A DNA stretch of 61,775 nucleotides from Asaia bogorensis (GTDB lineage: Bacteria; Pseudomonadota; Alphaproteobacteria; Acetobacterales; Acetobacteraceae), in contig CAMBMS010000016.1 in NCBI GenBank assembly GCA_945868845.1, positions 1 through 61,775 of the forward strand, in the 5' to 3' direction. Every line of letters begins with the position of its first letter. Positions within the stretch are counted from its first letter, which is position 1. The notes below the pieces were generated by a model. It was not told the origin of the DNA. It searched no databases and worked only from the letters and a program-made list of their open reading frames with translations. Shown here one piece after another: positions 1 through 8,375 of this stretch. Position numbers and translations under genes: made by a program.

Positions 1-2
1 TG

Positions 3-218
3 CTGGCGCAGGGCGGAACGACGGGGGATGCGTGTCGTCGGATCGCAGTCACCGAGCAGACCTACTATCGCTGGCGCAAGGAATATGGCGGTCTGAAGAC
101 CGACCAGGCGCGGCGGATGAAGGATCTGGAGAAGGAGAACCTGCGGCTTCGGCGGGCGATCTCTGACCTGACGCTGGATAAACTGATTTTGCAGGAGGCC
201 GCCCGGGGAAACTTCTGA
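3..218 (+). CDS. IS3-family transposase OrfA, 5'-truncated by window edge
   Basis: OrfA supplies the helix-turn-helix DNA-binding half of the IS3 transposase. What is visible is its C-terminal part: the end of the HTH ([14 protein letters not shown]), followed by the leucine-zipper region rich in Glu, Leu and Arg ([19 protein letters not shown]), then a stop at 216-218. This layout is standard for the family. The reading frame runs off the left edge of the window, so the start is not visible. OrfB lies in the -1 frame and its frame is open back past the OrfA stop, which fits programmed -1 frameshifting to make the OrfAB fusion. Confidence 0.85.
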   Translation: MAQGGTTGDACRRIAVTEQTYYRWRKEYGGLKTDQARRMKDLEKENLRLRRAISDLTLDKLILQEAARGNF

Positions 219-250
219 GCCCCGCGCGGCGGCGGCGTTGTGTCGATCAT

Positions 251-1111
251 GTGCGAAGCGAACTGGCGGTATCGGAGCGCAGGATCTGCCTGGTGCTTGG
301 CCAGCATCGATCGACGCAACGCAAAGTGCCGCGTGGGGCGAGTGACGAGATGGCGTTGAGCGAGGACATCATCGCTCTGGCACGGCAATATGGCCGCTAC
401 GGCTATCGCCGGGTGACCGCACTGCTGCGCGATGCCGGGTGGACGGTAAACCGCAAGCGGGTCGAGCGGATCTGGCGGCGCGAGGGCCTGAAGGTGCCGC
501 AAAAGCAACCCCGGCGGGGGCGGCTATGGCTGAACGACGGGTCGTGCATCCGGCTGCGGCCAGAGTATCCGGGGCATGTCTGGGCTTATGACTTTGTCGA
601 GGGTCGCACTCATGACGGTAGGAAGTTCCGGATCCTGACGATCATCGACGAAGCCAGCCGTGAATGTCTGGCGCTCATCGTTGCGCGTCGGTTCCGTCAC
701 GAGGACGTTCTGGCAGCCCTGGCGGAGTTGTTCATCGCACGCGGACCTCCAGCAAACATCAGGTCCGACAATGGCCCGGAATTTATCGCGACTGCGGTTC
801 AAAAATGGCTGGCTCAGGTCGGCGTGAAGACGCTCTACATCACCCCGGCATCGCCCTGGGAGAATGGCTATAACGAAAGCTTCAATGGGTCGCTGCGTGA
901 CGAGCTTCTAAATGGCGAGATCTTTTACAGTCTGGCCGAAGCCAAAGTGCTGATCGAGGCCTGGCGGCGGCATTACAACACAATCCGCCCGCACAGCAGC
1001 CTCGGCTACCGACCGCCGGCCCCGGAAACCGCGACACCGCCATTGCCGCCTTCCGGTTCCGCTACGCTCCACCTCCAGGCAGCAATGGCCAAGGAGGAAG
1101 CAATGCACTAA
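251..1111 (+). CDS. IS3-family transposase OrfB (DDE integrase)
   Basis: OrfB is the rve/integrase-core catalytic half of an IS3 transposase, 286 aa if started at the GTG at 251. Its frame is open further upstream, so it is probably made as an OrfAB frameshift fusion. The HTH_21-like N-terminal region contains [11 protein letters not shown]. The DDE core shows the first Asp in WAYDFVEG, the second in RSDNGPEF and the Glu in [13 protein letters not shown], then the usual C-terminal [13 protein letters not shown]. All catalytic residues are present. The stop lies 8 bases before the presumed right inverted repeat. Confidence 0.9.
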   Translation: MRSELAVSERRICLVLGQHRSTQRKVPRGASDEMALSEDIIALARQYGRYGYRRVTALLRDAGWTVNRKRVERIWRREGLKVPQKQPRRGRLWLNDGSCIRLRPEYPGHVWAYDFVEGRTHDGRKFRILTIIDEASRECLALIVARRFRHEDVLAALAELFIARGPPANIRSDNGPEFIATAVQKWLAQVGVKTLYITPASPWENGYNESFNGSLRDELLNGEIFYSLAEAKVLIEAWRRHYNTIRPHSSLGYRPPAPETATPPLPPSGSATLHLQAAMAKEEAMH

Positions 1112-1119
1112 CATTCAAA

Positions 1120-1145
1120 CCGGACAACCTAATGGGGGCCGATCA
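1120..1145 (+). repeat. Probable right terminal inverted repeat of the IS3 element
   Basis: The sequence just after the OrfB stop ends in CCGATCA, so read inward the element begins TGATCGGCCCCCATTAGG. The TGA...TCA end is typical of IS3-type termini. The matching left repeat is outside the window, so this is inferred from position and ending only. Confidence 0.55.
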
Positions 1146-1188
1146 ATATGCATCGATCTTGTCGGTAGAAATCTCAGAGTGGACCAAC

Positions 1189-1213
1189 AAAAAACCCTCC
1201 AGCTACGGAGGGT
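1189..1213 (-). terminator. Intrinsic terminator on the minus strand
   Basis: Read on the minus strand this is a 7-bp perfect GC-rich stem (ACCCTCC/GGAGGGT) with a 6-base loop, followed directly by six T residues. It has the form of a strong rho-independent terminator. No minus-strand gene lies just upstream of it. It is therefore either the end of a small RNA or a relic cut off from its gene by the IS insertion at 1145. Confidence 0.75.
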
Positions 1214-1440
1214 CGACGCCACCCGTTTGATTGCTCTCTAAGAGCCACATCCCCTTTCGGGTGACCACCTTGCCCGGGAAGGCAGGTTGGCTTGGGCGTC
1301 GACCCAATCTTGATGCGAAGATAACTTCCAAGGAAATCCTTGAAAGGAAGCAGAAACGTAAGCGCGCCACCCTGGCACGTCAACCACCCTTGGCCTTGCC
1401 GCGCGGCGGGGGATGGTCAATCGTCTGGATGGGTTTGGTC
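1214..1440 (-). other. Structured non-coding stretch, possible regulatory or small RNA
   Basis: An 11-base inverted repeat (1210-1220 against 1295-1305, GGGTCGACGCC and its complement) encloses about 74 bases holding smaller hairpins, such as GCTCT-CTA-AGAGC and CCTT-GCCCGGG-AAGG. A further hairpin (CTTCC...GGAAG) lies near 1326-1350. On the minus strand the distal arm of the long stem overlaps the 5' arm of the terminator at 1189-1213 by four bases, so the two cannot both form fully. No convincing protein is encoded here. A riboswitch, attenuator or sRNA is inferred only from pairing; no known RNA family was recognised. Confidence 0.35.
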
Positions 1441-1456
1441 GAAGGGAGCGCCGAGC

Positions 1457-2221
1457 ATGCGCCTAGCGGGGAAAATCGCCATCGTCACCGGGGCCGCGGG
1501 GGCCATCGGCAGTTCCATCGCGCGCCGGTTCGCGCAGGAAGGCGCGGATATCTGTCTGGCCGCCCGCCGCGGCGCCCCCGATCTGGCCGCGGAAATTCGT
1601 AGCATGGGCCGGCGCGCCATCGATATCCGCACCGATGTCACGATCAAGGCGGAAAATGACGCCATGGTGGCCGGCTGCATCGCCAAACTGGGCCGCGTGG
1701 ATATCCTCGTCACCGTCGCCGGCGTGGTCTCCCAGGGATCGGCTGAGGATCTAGCGGAAGAGGAATGGGACCGCGTGATGGCGGTGAATTTGAAAGGCGT
1801 GTTTCTGTCCTGCCAGGCCGTGATCAAGCCGATGCGCGCCCAGAAATCCGGCCGCATCATCAATATCGGCTCCTTGCTGGCCAAAAATGGCGGCAATCCG
1901 CGCCCCTGGATCAACCGCGAGGACCAAAAGCGCGGCGGCAATGTCGCCTATGGCAGCGCCAAGGCCGGCGTGCATGCCATCACCCTCTATCTGGCCAAGG
2001 AACTGGCGGCAGACAATGTTACCGTCAACGCGGTGGCGCCAGGCCCGATCGGCTCCCCGATGACCACCAATTTGCCACCGGCGACATTGCAAATGATTCC
2101 GATGGGCCGCATCGGCCTGCCCGACGATGTCGCCGATGCCTGCGCCTATCTCGCCGGCGATCAGGCCGGCTGGGTGACGGGCGAGATTTTAGACGTCAAT
2201 GGCGGCGTCTGGATCGATTGA
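1457..2221 (+). CDS. SDR family NAD(P)-dependent oxidoreductase
   Basis: Classical short-chain dehydrogenase/reductase, 254 aa, predicted to be a cytosolic NAD(P)-dependent alcohol/ketone oxidoreductase of unknown substrate. The N-terminal Rossmann motif TGAAGAIG is at 11-18. The usual NNAG is degenerate (VTVAG, about 85-89). Asn111, Ser139, Tyr165 (YGSAK) and Lys169 form the catalytic set, and the PG motif is near residue 208. The Ser-to-Tyr spacing is 26 residues, longer than usual, with an inserted polar loop. The ATG at 1457 is preferred because the Rossmann strand begins seven residues later. The gene precedes a Liv transporter by 106 bases on the same strand, so it may act on the imported substrate. 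Confidence 0.85.
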   Translation: MRLAGKIAIVTGAAGAIGSSIARRFAQEGADICLAARRGAPDLAAEIRSMGRRAIDIRTDVTIKAENDAMVAGCIAKLGRVDILVTVAGVVSQGSAEDLAEEEWDRVMAVNLKGVFLSCQAVIKPMRAQKSGRIINIGSLLAKNGGNPRPWINREDQKRGGNVAYGSAKAGVHAITLYLAKELAADNVTVNAVAPGPIGSPMTTNLPPATLQMIPMGRIGLPDDVADACAYLAGDQAGWVTGEILDVNGGVWID

Positions 2222-2327
2222 GAGCCGCCCGCGCGGGCGATCGTATTGACCCCCCGGTCGGCTTTTGCGATAGACCCCATCATGACCGGCGCACCAAGCG
2301 CTGGCTATTTGCAACAGGGAGAGCCGC

Positions 2328-3512
2328 ATGACTTCGTTCACGGGAGGCCCATTCGCCGGCATGGATCGCCGCCAGTTCCTGCAAGCCCTCGCCGCCTTCG
2401 GCCTTGCCGGCGGCGCCGCTGGGCAGGATGCGTGGGCGCAGGGCAAGGAGCCGGTCAAGCTTGGCATCACCGAACCGCTGACCGGATCGCAGGCCGGTTT
2501 TGGTGCCGATTTCGTCACCGGCATGCGCATGGCGGCGAAGGACATCAACGACGCCGGCGGCATCAACGGCCGTCCGCTGGAACTCATCGTCATCGACACC
2601 CAGGCGCAGCCCCAACTGGGTATCAACGCGGTGAACCGCCTTGCCACCGTCGACAAGGCCGGCATGTTCATCACCGCCTGGTCCGCCGTGGTGAAGGCGC
2701 AGGCCCCGGTCGCCAATCGCGAGAAAATCTTGCAACTCTCCGTCGGCGCCAATGCGCCCGACATCGCCAATCTAGGCGATTATGTTTATACTTTGTACCC
2801 GCTGGCGGATGTCGATATCACAGCCTTGGCGAAATACACCCATGGTACTCTTGGGAAGAAAAACGCCGCGGTGCTGTATATTAATAACGAAACCGGCATC
2901 GACGCGGCGAAGATCTATAAAGCGGTATTTGAGAAAGAAGGCGGCCAGATCGCCTTGTTCGAGGCCTATGATCCCGCCGCCACCGAATTCACCGGTATGC
3001 TGCTGAAATTACGCGCCGCCAACCCCGATGTGGTGCATATCCATGGCCTATTGGTGGATGTGCCGCTGGTGGTCGCGCAGATGCGCCAGTTGGGCCTGCG
3101 CCAGCAGATCACCAGCTATTCCGTCGCCTATAACCCGAAAATGCTGGAACAGCTGGGCGCGGCGATGGAGGGCTTTATCGTCACCTCATTGGCGCCGGGG
3201 GTGGACGAAAACCCTAACGTCAAGCCGTATGTCGATCGCTGGATCAAGGAGGTTGGCCGCGCGCCGAACGGACTGCCCTATGTGCAGTATAACTACGACG
3301 CGATCCTGATCGCCGCGCGGGTGTTCAAGCACGCGCTGGACAACAACAAACCGCTGACCGGGGAAAGTCTGCGCGAATCGCTGATCACGTTGCGGGAATT
3401 CGACACCCCGCTGACCGGCAAAACCGTGATCGACGGCCATCGCGTCAAGAAGCCAGTCTATCTGATCACGGTGAAAAACGGAAAATTCACCCCGCTCGCC
3501 AAGCTGGGTTAA
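2328..3512 (+). CDS. livK: Branched-chain amino-acid-type ABC transporter substrate-binding protein
   Basis: Periplasmic type I binding protein (Peripla_BP_6, LivK/Leu-Ile-Val-binding family), 394 aa. The N-terminus has a twin-arginine-like signal (DRRQFLQAL, then a hydrophobic Ala/Gly stretch and AWAQG cleavage region), so Tat export is possible. The mature part begins with VKLGITEPLTGSQAGFG, the normal first strand of the family, and contains DINDAGGINGRPL. A Shine-Dalgarno-like GGGAG precedes the ATG at 2328; an internal ATG at 2361 is an alternative start. It heads a five-gene liv operon. The real substrate need not be a branched-chain amino acid, because this family also binds amides, aromatic acids and other small acids. 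Confidence 0.9.
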   Translation: MTSFTGGPFAGMDRRQFLQALAAFGLAGGAAGQDAWAQGKEPVKLGITEPLTGSQAGFGADFVTGMRMAAKDINDAGGINGRPLELIVIDTQAQPQLGINAVNRLATVDKAGMFITAWSAVVKAQAPVANREKILQLSVGANAPDIANLGDYVYTLYPLADVDITALAKYTHGTLGKKNAAVLYINNETGIDAAKIYKAVFEKEGGQIALFEAYDPAATEFTGMLLKLRAANPDVVHIHGLLVDVPLVVAQMRQLGLRQQITSYSVAYNPKMLEQLGAAMEGFIVTSLAPGVDENPNVKPYVDRWIKEVGRAPNGLPYVQYNYDAILIAARVFKHALDNNKPLTGESLRESLITLREFDTPLTGKTVIDGHRVKKPVYLITVKNGKFTPLAKLG

Positions 3513-3519
3513 GCACAAC

Positions 3520-4455
3520 GTGCTGACTGACCCCGCCCTCCTGCTACAGATTCTCTGGACGGGCACGGTCACCGCCTCTTCCTATGTCCTGCTCACCGTC
3601 GGGTTTTCGTTGACGCAGAAAGTCACCGGCCTGTGGAATTTCGCCCAGGCTGGTTTCATGGGTATTGCCTTCTACGCCATGTATTTTGCGCTCAACGATC
3701 TCGGGCTTCCGCTTATTCTGGCGTTTCCCTTTGCGGCCGGCTGCACCATCATCGCCAGCCTGATCACCGAAGCCTTCGGCCTGGATGTCTTGCGCGCCCG
3801 CCATTCGGCGCATCTGACCTTCTTTATTTTTACCCTCATCGTCGCCGAGTTCATCATCTACTGGCTGACCCTGATCTTCGGCACCGAGCCGCAGACCTTG
3901 TTTAAATCCATCATGTCCCCCGTGCATATCATATGGGAAATCGCCATCAGCGATTGGGATCTCACCGCCGTTGGTATGACGACTGTGTTCCTCGCCGCTC
4001 TGGCCGGGTTTCTGCGCTGGAGCAAGGATGGCCAGTTCCTGGTTGCCGTCGCCGATAATGCCAAGCTGGCGGAGCTGTATGGCATCAGCGCCCGGCGCGC
4101 TTATCACGTAACGGCCGTGATCGCCGCCTTGTTCATCACAGGGGCCATGTATCTGGTGGGGGCACGCGGCGGCATCACACCGAATTCGCCGATGGAACTG
4201 ATTCTCAATGCCGTCATCGCTACCTTGCTGGGTGGCATGGGCCGCGTGTTCATGGGCGCGTTGGCCTCCGTGGTGCTGGCGCTGATCCAGAGCTATTCGG
4301 TGCTGGTGATTTCGTCTCGTTGGCAGAATCTGTTGCTGTACGGATTTCTGTTTGTTGCCATCGTCGTCTTTCCCCGCGGCATCCATATGCCGAAATTCCG
4401 CAAGCGCTTGATCATTCCCGCGCCGCAACCCGCTGACGAGGCGAAGAGGGCCTAA
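3520..4455 (+). CDS. livH: Branched-chain amino-acid-type ABC transporter permease (LivH family)
   Basis: Inner-membrane permease, 311 aa, of the LivH branch of BPD_transp_2. It shows about eight hydrophobic segments and the family phrases LTQKVTGLWNFAQAGFMGI near the N-terminus and NAVIATLLGGMGRVFMGAL in the last third. The GTG at 3520 follows the livK stop by 7 bases, indicating co-transcription. With LivM it forms the heterodimeric channel. The N-terminal phrase normally reads GLxLIFGxMxxxNFAHG; the variation here suggests a divergent subfamily. No truncation is visible. Confidence 0.9.
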   Translation: MLTDPALLLQILWTGTVTASSYVLLTVGFSLTQKVTGLWNFAQAGFMGIAFYAMYFALNDLGLPLILAFPFAAGCTIIASLITEAFGLDVLRARHSAHLTFFIFTLIVAEFIIYWLTLIFGTEPQTLFKSIMSPVHIIWEIAISDWDLTAVGMTTVFLAALAGFLRWSKDGQFLVAVADNAKLAELYGISARRAYHVTAVIAALFITGAMYLVGARGGITPNSPMELILNAVIATLLGGMGRVFMGALASVVLALIQSYSVLVISSRWQNLLLYGFLFVAIVVFPRGIHMPKFRKRLIIPAPQPADEAKRA

Positions 4456-4459
4456 GGCG

Positions 4460-5332
4460 ATGGAATATGTCCTGACCATCACGGTGATGATCGCTATCTT
4501 CGTCATCCTCGCCGCCAGTTATAACCTCGTCATCGGCTATGGCGGGCTGGCCACCGTGGCGCATCCGATTTTCTACGCCCTCGGCGCCTATACGTCTGGA
4601 TTGCTCGCCATCCATGTCGGGTTGCATCCCGTGCTCTCCGTCATCGCCGGCATTCTGGTCGCCGTGGTGGCGTCCATCTTGCTAGCGCTGTCGGCCTTGC
4701 GGGTTTCCGGCGATTATCTACTGATCTCCAGCCTGGGGTTTCAGCTTGGCTTGCTGCAGGTGATCCGCAATTTTGAATTCACCGGCGGTCCTGGTGGGCT
4801 GTCTGGCATTCCCTCCACCATCACCGGTGCGGCACGCACGCCGATGTTTCTGCTGATCTGTGGCGGTATCGCCGTGCTAACCGTGGCCTTCATCGCCTGG
4901 ATCGTGCGCGGACCCTATGGCCGCGCCATCACCGCCATGCGCGATGAGGAACTAGCCTTCTCCACCCTCGGGCGCAATGCGATGAGCATGAAAGTGGCCA
5001 TCTTCGCACTCGGCTGCGGCATCGCTGGGCTGGCGGGCGGGCTGTACGCCTATTACTTTCAATATGTCAGCCCGGAACAATTCGACGTGCTGCAATCGGC
5101 CGCCATCCTCACCATGGTCGTCCTCGGCGGCATGAGCACAACCATGGGCCCGGTGATCGGCGCCGCCATCCTGATCGCAGTGCCCCAAGCCATCACCTTC
5201 CTCGAACTTTCCCCCAACGTGATGGCGCCATTACAGGGTATTATCTTTACCACCCTGGTGTTGTTCTTCATGTTCCTCCGCCCGAACGGCCTCGTCGGCG
5301 GCAAGGCCCAGGCCCCCGGGGGCGGGCACTGA
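4460..5332 (+). CDS. livM: Branched-chain amino-acid-type ABC transporter permease (LivM family)
   Basis: Second inner-membrane permease of the transporter, 290 aa. LivM features are SYNLVIGYGGLATVAHPIFYALGAY at the start, the cytoplasmic coupling region AITAMRDEELAFSTLG, and TMVVLGGMSTTMGPVIGAA near the end. There are multiple hydrophobic helices and no ATPase domain, unlike the fused LivMG of the second operon at 9163-10938. The ATG follows the livH stop by 4 bases, and its own stop overlaps the next start (TGATG arrangement at 5330-5334), so translation of livM and livG is probably coupled. Confidence 0.9.
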   Translation: MEYVLTITVMIAIFVILAASYNLVIGYGGLATVAHPIFYALGAYTSGLLAIHVGLHPVLSVIAGILVAVVASILLALSALRVSGDYLLISSLGFQLGLLQVIRNFEFTGGPGGLSGIPSTITGAARTPMFLLICGGIAVLTVAFIAWIVRGPYGRAITAMRDEELAFSTLGRNAMSMKVAIFALGCGIAGLAGGLYAYYFQYVSPEQFDVLQSAAILTMVVLGGMSTTMGPVIGAAILIAVPQAITFLELSPNVMAPLQGIIFTTLVLFFMFLRPNGLVGGKAQAPGGGH

Positions 5333-6087
5333 TGACAATCCTGCGCACCGAGCATCTGTACAAAGCCTTTGGCGGTATCGTCGTCGCCGACGACATTAAT
5401 GTGTCCATCGCCGCCGGCGAAATTCTCGGCCTGATCGGCCCGAACGGCGCGGGTAAAACATCGTTATTCAACCTGATTTCTGGCGTAATCAAACCGGATT
5501 TCGGGCATATTTATCTGAATGACCATGCGATTGATGCTACCCCGCTTTACCGCCGCGCACGCACCGGCATCGCACGCACCTGGCAGAATATGCTGCTGTT
5601 CCGCTCCATGTCGGTGATGGATAATCTTCTGATTGCCCCGCGCGCCTATCCGGGCGAATCCATTTTCCGTCTGCTCCTACAATCGGGCCGCGTGCGCGCA
5701 GCCGAGGACGCGGCACACGAACGCGCGCTGGGCATTCTGGCCCGCATGGATCTCAGCGCAGCGGCAAATTCCATGGTCACGGATCTGCCCTTCGGCCACC
5801 AGAAACTCATCGGCCTCGCCCGCACCCTGATGAATGATGGCGCGCTGCTCCTCCTCGATGAACCGATGGCTGGCGTGGAGGGTGCGGCCTACGAAACCAT
5901 GCAGCGGGTGGTGCGCGAGGAAGCCACTGCGGGCCGCGCCGTCTGCGTAGTGGAACACAACGTCTCCTTCATCAAGGATCTCTGCACCACCGCCGTCTTC
6001 ATGGCTCAGGGCAAGATTTTGGAATCCGGCAGCGTGGACAAACTTCTGGCCAGCAAAGTGCTGACCGAACTTTATTTTGGGGTCTAG
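5332..6087 (+). CDS. livG: ABC transporter ATP-binding protein (LivG family)
   Basis: Cytoplasmic ATPase, 251 aa, that drives the Liv transporter. Walker A is GPNGAGKT at 36-43, the signature loop is LPFGHQ at 152-157 (a variant of LSYGQQ), Walker B is LLLLDE at about 172-177, and the switch His lies in VVEHNVSF. The YRRARTGIARTWQ region is typical of LivG. The start codon overlaps the livM stop. It pairs with the LivF ATPase encoded next. The His in the signature is unusual but the remaining motifs are intact, so the protein is expected to be functional. Confidence 0.9.
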   Translation: MTILRTEHLYKAFGGIVVADDINVSIAAGEILGLIGPNGAGKTSLFNLISGVIKPDFGHIYLNDHAIDATPLYRRARTGIARTWQNMLLFRSMSVMDNLLIAPRAYPGESIFRLLLQSGRVRAAEDAAHERALGILARMDLSAAANSMVTDLPFGHQKLIGLARTLMNDGALLLLDEPMAGVEGAAYETMQRVVREEATAGRAVCVVEHNVSFIKDLCTTAVFMAQGKILESGSVDKLLASKVLTELYFGV

Positions 6088-6091
6088 GCGC

Positions 6092-6775
6092 ATGCTAGTC
6101 TACCATGATGTGCGGGCCGGCTACGGCGATTTCCCGGTCCTGAGAGATATCTCTTTCAGCGTGAATGAAGGCGAATGCTTGGCTATTTTTGGCCATAACG
6201 GCGCCGGCAAGACCACATTGTTGAAATGCAGCGTCGGCGACATCGAGGGCATGCAAGGCACGGTGACGTATCGTGGGGAACCGATCAGCGAAGGCGCGGT
6301 GTTTCGCAACACTCGCCGCGGCATCGGTTTTGTCCCGCAGGGCCATAATGTTTTCCGTAGTCTGACGGTGCGGCAAAATCTGGCCATTTCCGGCCTGAAC
6401 CATGGCGGCGGCGTGCTGGATGATGTTTTTCGTCTGTTCCCCATTTTACAACAACGCGGCGCGCAATTGGCCGGTTCGTTATCAGGCGGCCAGCAACAGA
6501 TTCTCGCCCTCGGTATGGCACTGATGACGAAGCCATCAATTTTGTTACTCGACGAACCCTCCACCGGGTTAGCGCCGATCATCGTCCGCGACGTGATGGC
6601 GAGCCTCAGTGAGATCAACCGCGCCACTGGCACCACGGTTGTACTGGTGGAACAGAACCTGCCCGCGACCCTCAAAATCGCCACCCGCGCGTTAGTCCTG
6701 AAAGCCGGTCGCATCGTGTTCAACGGCGCCAGCCAGGAGCTGGCCAATAAAGAAAATCTTTGGGCGTGGTTTTAA
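6092..6775 (+). CDS. livF: ABC transporter ATP-binding protein (LivF family)
   Basis: Second ATPase subunit of the Liv transporter, 227 aa from the ATG at 6092. That start lies 4 bases after the livG stop and matches the family N-terminus (MLVYHDVRAGYGDFPVLR). Walker A is GHNGAGKT at 34-41, where the usual PNG is HNG. The signature LSGGQQQ is followed by Walker B ILLLDEPSTGL, and the switch His position is replaced by Gln in VEQNLP, as is normal for LivF. GIGFVPQGHNVFRSLTV is the Q-loop region. The operon ends here with no obvious hairpin terminator after the stop. Confidence 0.9.
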   Translation: MLVYHDVRAGYGDFPVLRDISFSVNEGECLAIFGHNGAGKTTLLKCSVGDIEGMQGTVTYRGEPISEGAVFRNTRRGIGFVPQGHNVFRSLTVRQNLAISGLNHGGGVLDDVFRLFPILQQRGAQLAGSLSGGQQQILALGMALMTKPSILLLDEPSTGLAPIIVRDVMASLSEINRATGTTVVLVEQNLPATLKIATRALVLKAGRIVFNGASQELANKENLWAWF

Positions 6776-6786
6776 CATAAGGATAT

Positions 6787-6903
6787 ATGATCGTGGCGAT
6801 GCGCATCTGGCACCAAAGTTTTACCGTCCTCGAAGATCTGCCGCCCTATGCCGACGCCATGGCCAGCCACGCGTGGGCGGGGGAACCAGGTTGCGCCAAG
6901 TGA
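6787..6903 (+). pseudogene. 5' stump of an Asp/Glu (hydantoin) racemase-like gene
   Basis: The first codons read MIVAMRIWHQSFTVLEDL and continue PPYADAM, which resembles the N-terminus of Asp/Glu/hydantoin racemase-family proteins. The similarity stops after about 26 codons, exactly where the 18-base hairpin-type sequence at 6870-6887 begins, and the frame closes at 6901-6903. The rest of the gene is absent. It lies only 11 bases after livF, so it was probably once a member of that operon. Family assignment is from memory of such N-termini. Confidence 0.5.
6870..6887 (+). repeat. Lone CRISPR-repeat-like 18-mer, copy 1
   Basis: CGCGTGGGCGGGGGAACC occurs here and again, identically, at 16413-16430. 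The string resembles the 3' half of type I-E CRISPR repeats (CCCCGCG...GCGGGGA). In this copy the left half of the hairpin is interrupted (CCA instead of CCC). There is no second repeat, spacer or cas gene nearby, so this is not a CRISPR array. Confidence 0.5.
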
Positions 6904-7075
6904 AAGCTGAGTTTCCTGTCCGATCGCGCCATAACAGACACGTGAAAGTCGATTTGCCTGACCGGCGTCAAGAAACTCTCTACATTAGCGAGATATGCTG
7001 TCCTGTTGGACCAAACAGACGCGACTGCTCGATCCGATGACGTTGGAACAATCGCGGCGATGCCTGCGGGAAGAG

Positions 7076-7099
7076 GTGAAGGCCCCTGTGGGCCTTCAC
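7076..7099 (-). terminator. Hairpin terminator for the second liv operon
   Basis: A perfect 10-bp stem (GTGAAGGCCC/GGGCCTTCAC) with a CTGT loop lies 25 bases beyond the stop of the minus-strand binding-protein gene. The T-tract on the minus strand is weak (CTCTTCC), so efficiency is uncertain. Confidence 0.6.
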
Positions 7100-7124
7100 C
7101 CGTCCGTCAATCGTCGCGAATGCC

Positions 7125-8375
7125 TCAGTTCTTCGGCCAGGTCACCTGCGCCACGGCGATGCTCTCCGGGAACACCGCGCGCGGCTTGCCGTTCTGCCAC
7201 TGCACCAGCGCCATCTGTGCACCGACCCGGCGGCCATTAGCATCGAACTTGATCCGCCCGTCCGGATACAGTTTCGCGGGTCCATCGGTGATGTCGAGTT
7301 CCCTCAGCGCCTGCGCCACCGCCTTGCGGTCGGTCGATTTTGCCCGCTCGATCGCTGCCTTCAGGATCATCACGTGGGCATAGGCGAAGATCGAGTCATG
7401 GCCGAACCACGGTTCCCCCGTCTTTGCCATGAAGCGCTGCTCCAGGTCGCCGATCGCCTTGCCCGGCCAGTTCGCCAGACCGACGATGAGGCCCTCCATG
7501 TTCTCCTTGCCGACGATCTTCAGCATTTCCGGCGTGCACCAATGCCCGCCGCCGCCAACCTGCGGCACTTTGGCGGTGCTGATGCCGAGTTCCACGAACT
7601 TGTCGATCAGCAGTTTGTTATCCGATGGCGTGGTGGACTGAAACATGACGAAGTCGGGACGTCCCAAACGGACCTTCTGCACCAGGGTCGTCGCGTCTTG
7701 CAGCGGCGCTGTATAGACCTCATCCACCACGGCAGTCAGGTTTAGGTCCTTCAGCACGAATTCGCGGATCGGCTTCATGAAGCTGACCGGGGATGCTGAG
7801 TTATCGCCGAGGAATGCAACCTTGGTCGGACGCTTGCCGGTGGACTTCTCGGCCAGCCGCATGATCGCCGGCACCAGTTCCTTGGCCTGGGTTTCGGCTG
7901 TGGGGGAGGTCTGGAAGACGTATTTGAAGCCACGTCCGGTGATGGTGTCGGAGTAGGACAGGGTCAGCCAGGGCAATTCCACCCGCTCGGTGACTTCGGT
8001 CACGGCCAGGGTGAAGCTGGACAGCCAGCAGCCGAAGCCGCCCGACAGATCGGTTTCCTGCGCGACCATGCGTTGGGCCGCGCCCTTGGCCTTTTCGACG
8101 TTCTCGCCGGCATCGAATTCCAACAGGGTCATCTTGGCCCCGCCGAGGGACTGGATGCCGCCGGCGTTGTTGATGTCCTCGATCGCCAGGCGGGCGCCCA
8201 TCTGCTCCAGGATGCCGGCGCGTGCCCAGGGGCCGGACAGCGGCACCAGTATCGCGATTTTCGCCTCTTTCGGCGCCTGCGCGCGGGCGAGCCGGGGGGT
8301 GGCAAGAGCGGTCGCGCCGCCGGCCAGTCCCAGGCCCATGGCGGTACGCCGGCCAAGCGGTGGAAGTGTTGTCAT
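7125..8375 (-). CDS. ABC transporter substrate-binding protein (Peripla_BP_6, LivK-like)
   Basis: Periplasmic binding protein, 416 aa, last gene of the second liv operon. The N-terminus has a Tat-type signal (GRRTAMGLGLAGGATALA, ending RLARAQA). The mature protein starts with AKIAILVPLSGPWARAG and contains DINNAGGIQSLGG, the normal family signatures. The internal FVMFQSTTPSDNKLLID region is seen in amide- and aromatic-acid-binding members, so the ligand may not be a branched-chain amino acid. Its ribosome-binding region lies inside a 23-bp tandem duplication that also contains the end of the upstream livF. It is only distantly similar to the LivK at 2328-3512. Confidence 0.9.
   Translation of the reverse strand: MTTLPPLGRRTAMGLGLAGGATALATPRLARAQAPKEAKIAILVPLSGPWARAGILEQMGARLAIEDINNAGGIQSLGGAKMTLLEFDAGENVEKAKGAAQRMVAQETDLSGGFGCWLSSFTLAVTEVTERVELPWLTLSYSDTITGRGFKYVFQTSPTAETQAKELVPAIMRLAEKSTGKRPTKVAFLGDNSASPVSFMKPIREFVLKDLNLTAVVDEVYTAPLQDATTLVQKVRLGRPDFVMFQSTTPSDNKLLIDKFVELGISTAKVPQVGGGGHWCTPEMLKIVGKENMEGLIVGLANWPGKAIGDLEQRFMAKTGEPWFGHDSIFAYAHVMILKAAIERAKSTDRKAVAQALRELDITDGPAKLYPDGRIKFDANGRRVGAQMALVQWQNGKPRAVFPESIAVAQVTWPKN

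Larger units (their letters stand above)
1..1145 (+). mobile_element. IS3-family insertion sequence, right part
   Basis: The element carries the two overlapping-frame genes typical of IS3 elements: an OrfA tail, then a DDE integrase OrfB in the -1 frame. Its right end appears to be the terminal inverted repeat at 1120-1145, which finishes in TCA. The left end lies outside the window. OrfB has no visible stop or frameshift, so this copy may still be active, unlike the IS3 scars elsewhere in the window. The subgroup (IS407-like) is a guess from the OrfB style. Confidence 0.85.

Noticed and set aside
6870-6887. CRISPR array
   Set aside because: Only one repeat-like unit here and one at 16413-16430; no spacer-repeat series, leader or cas genes in the window.
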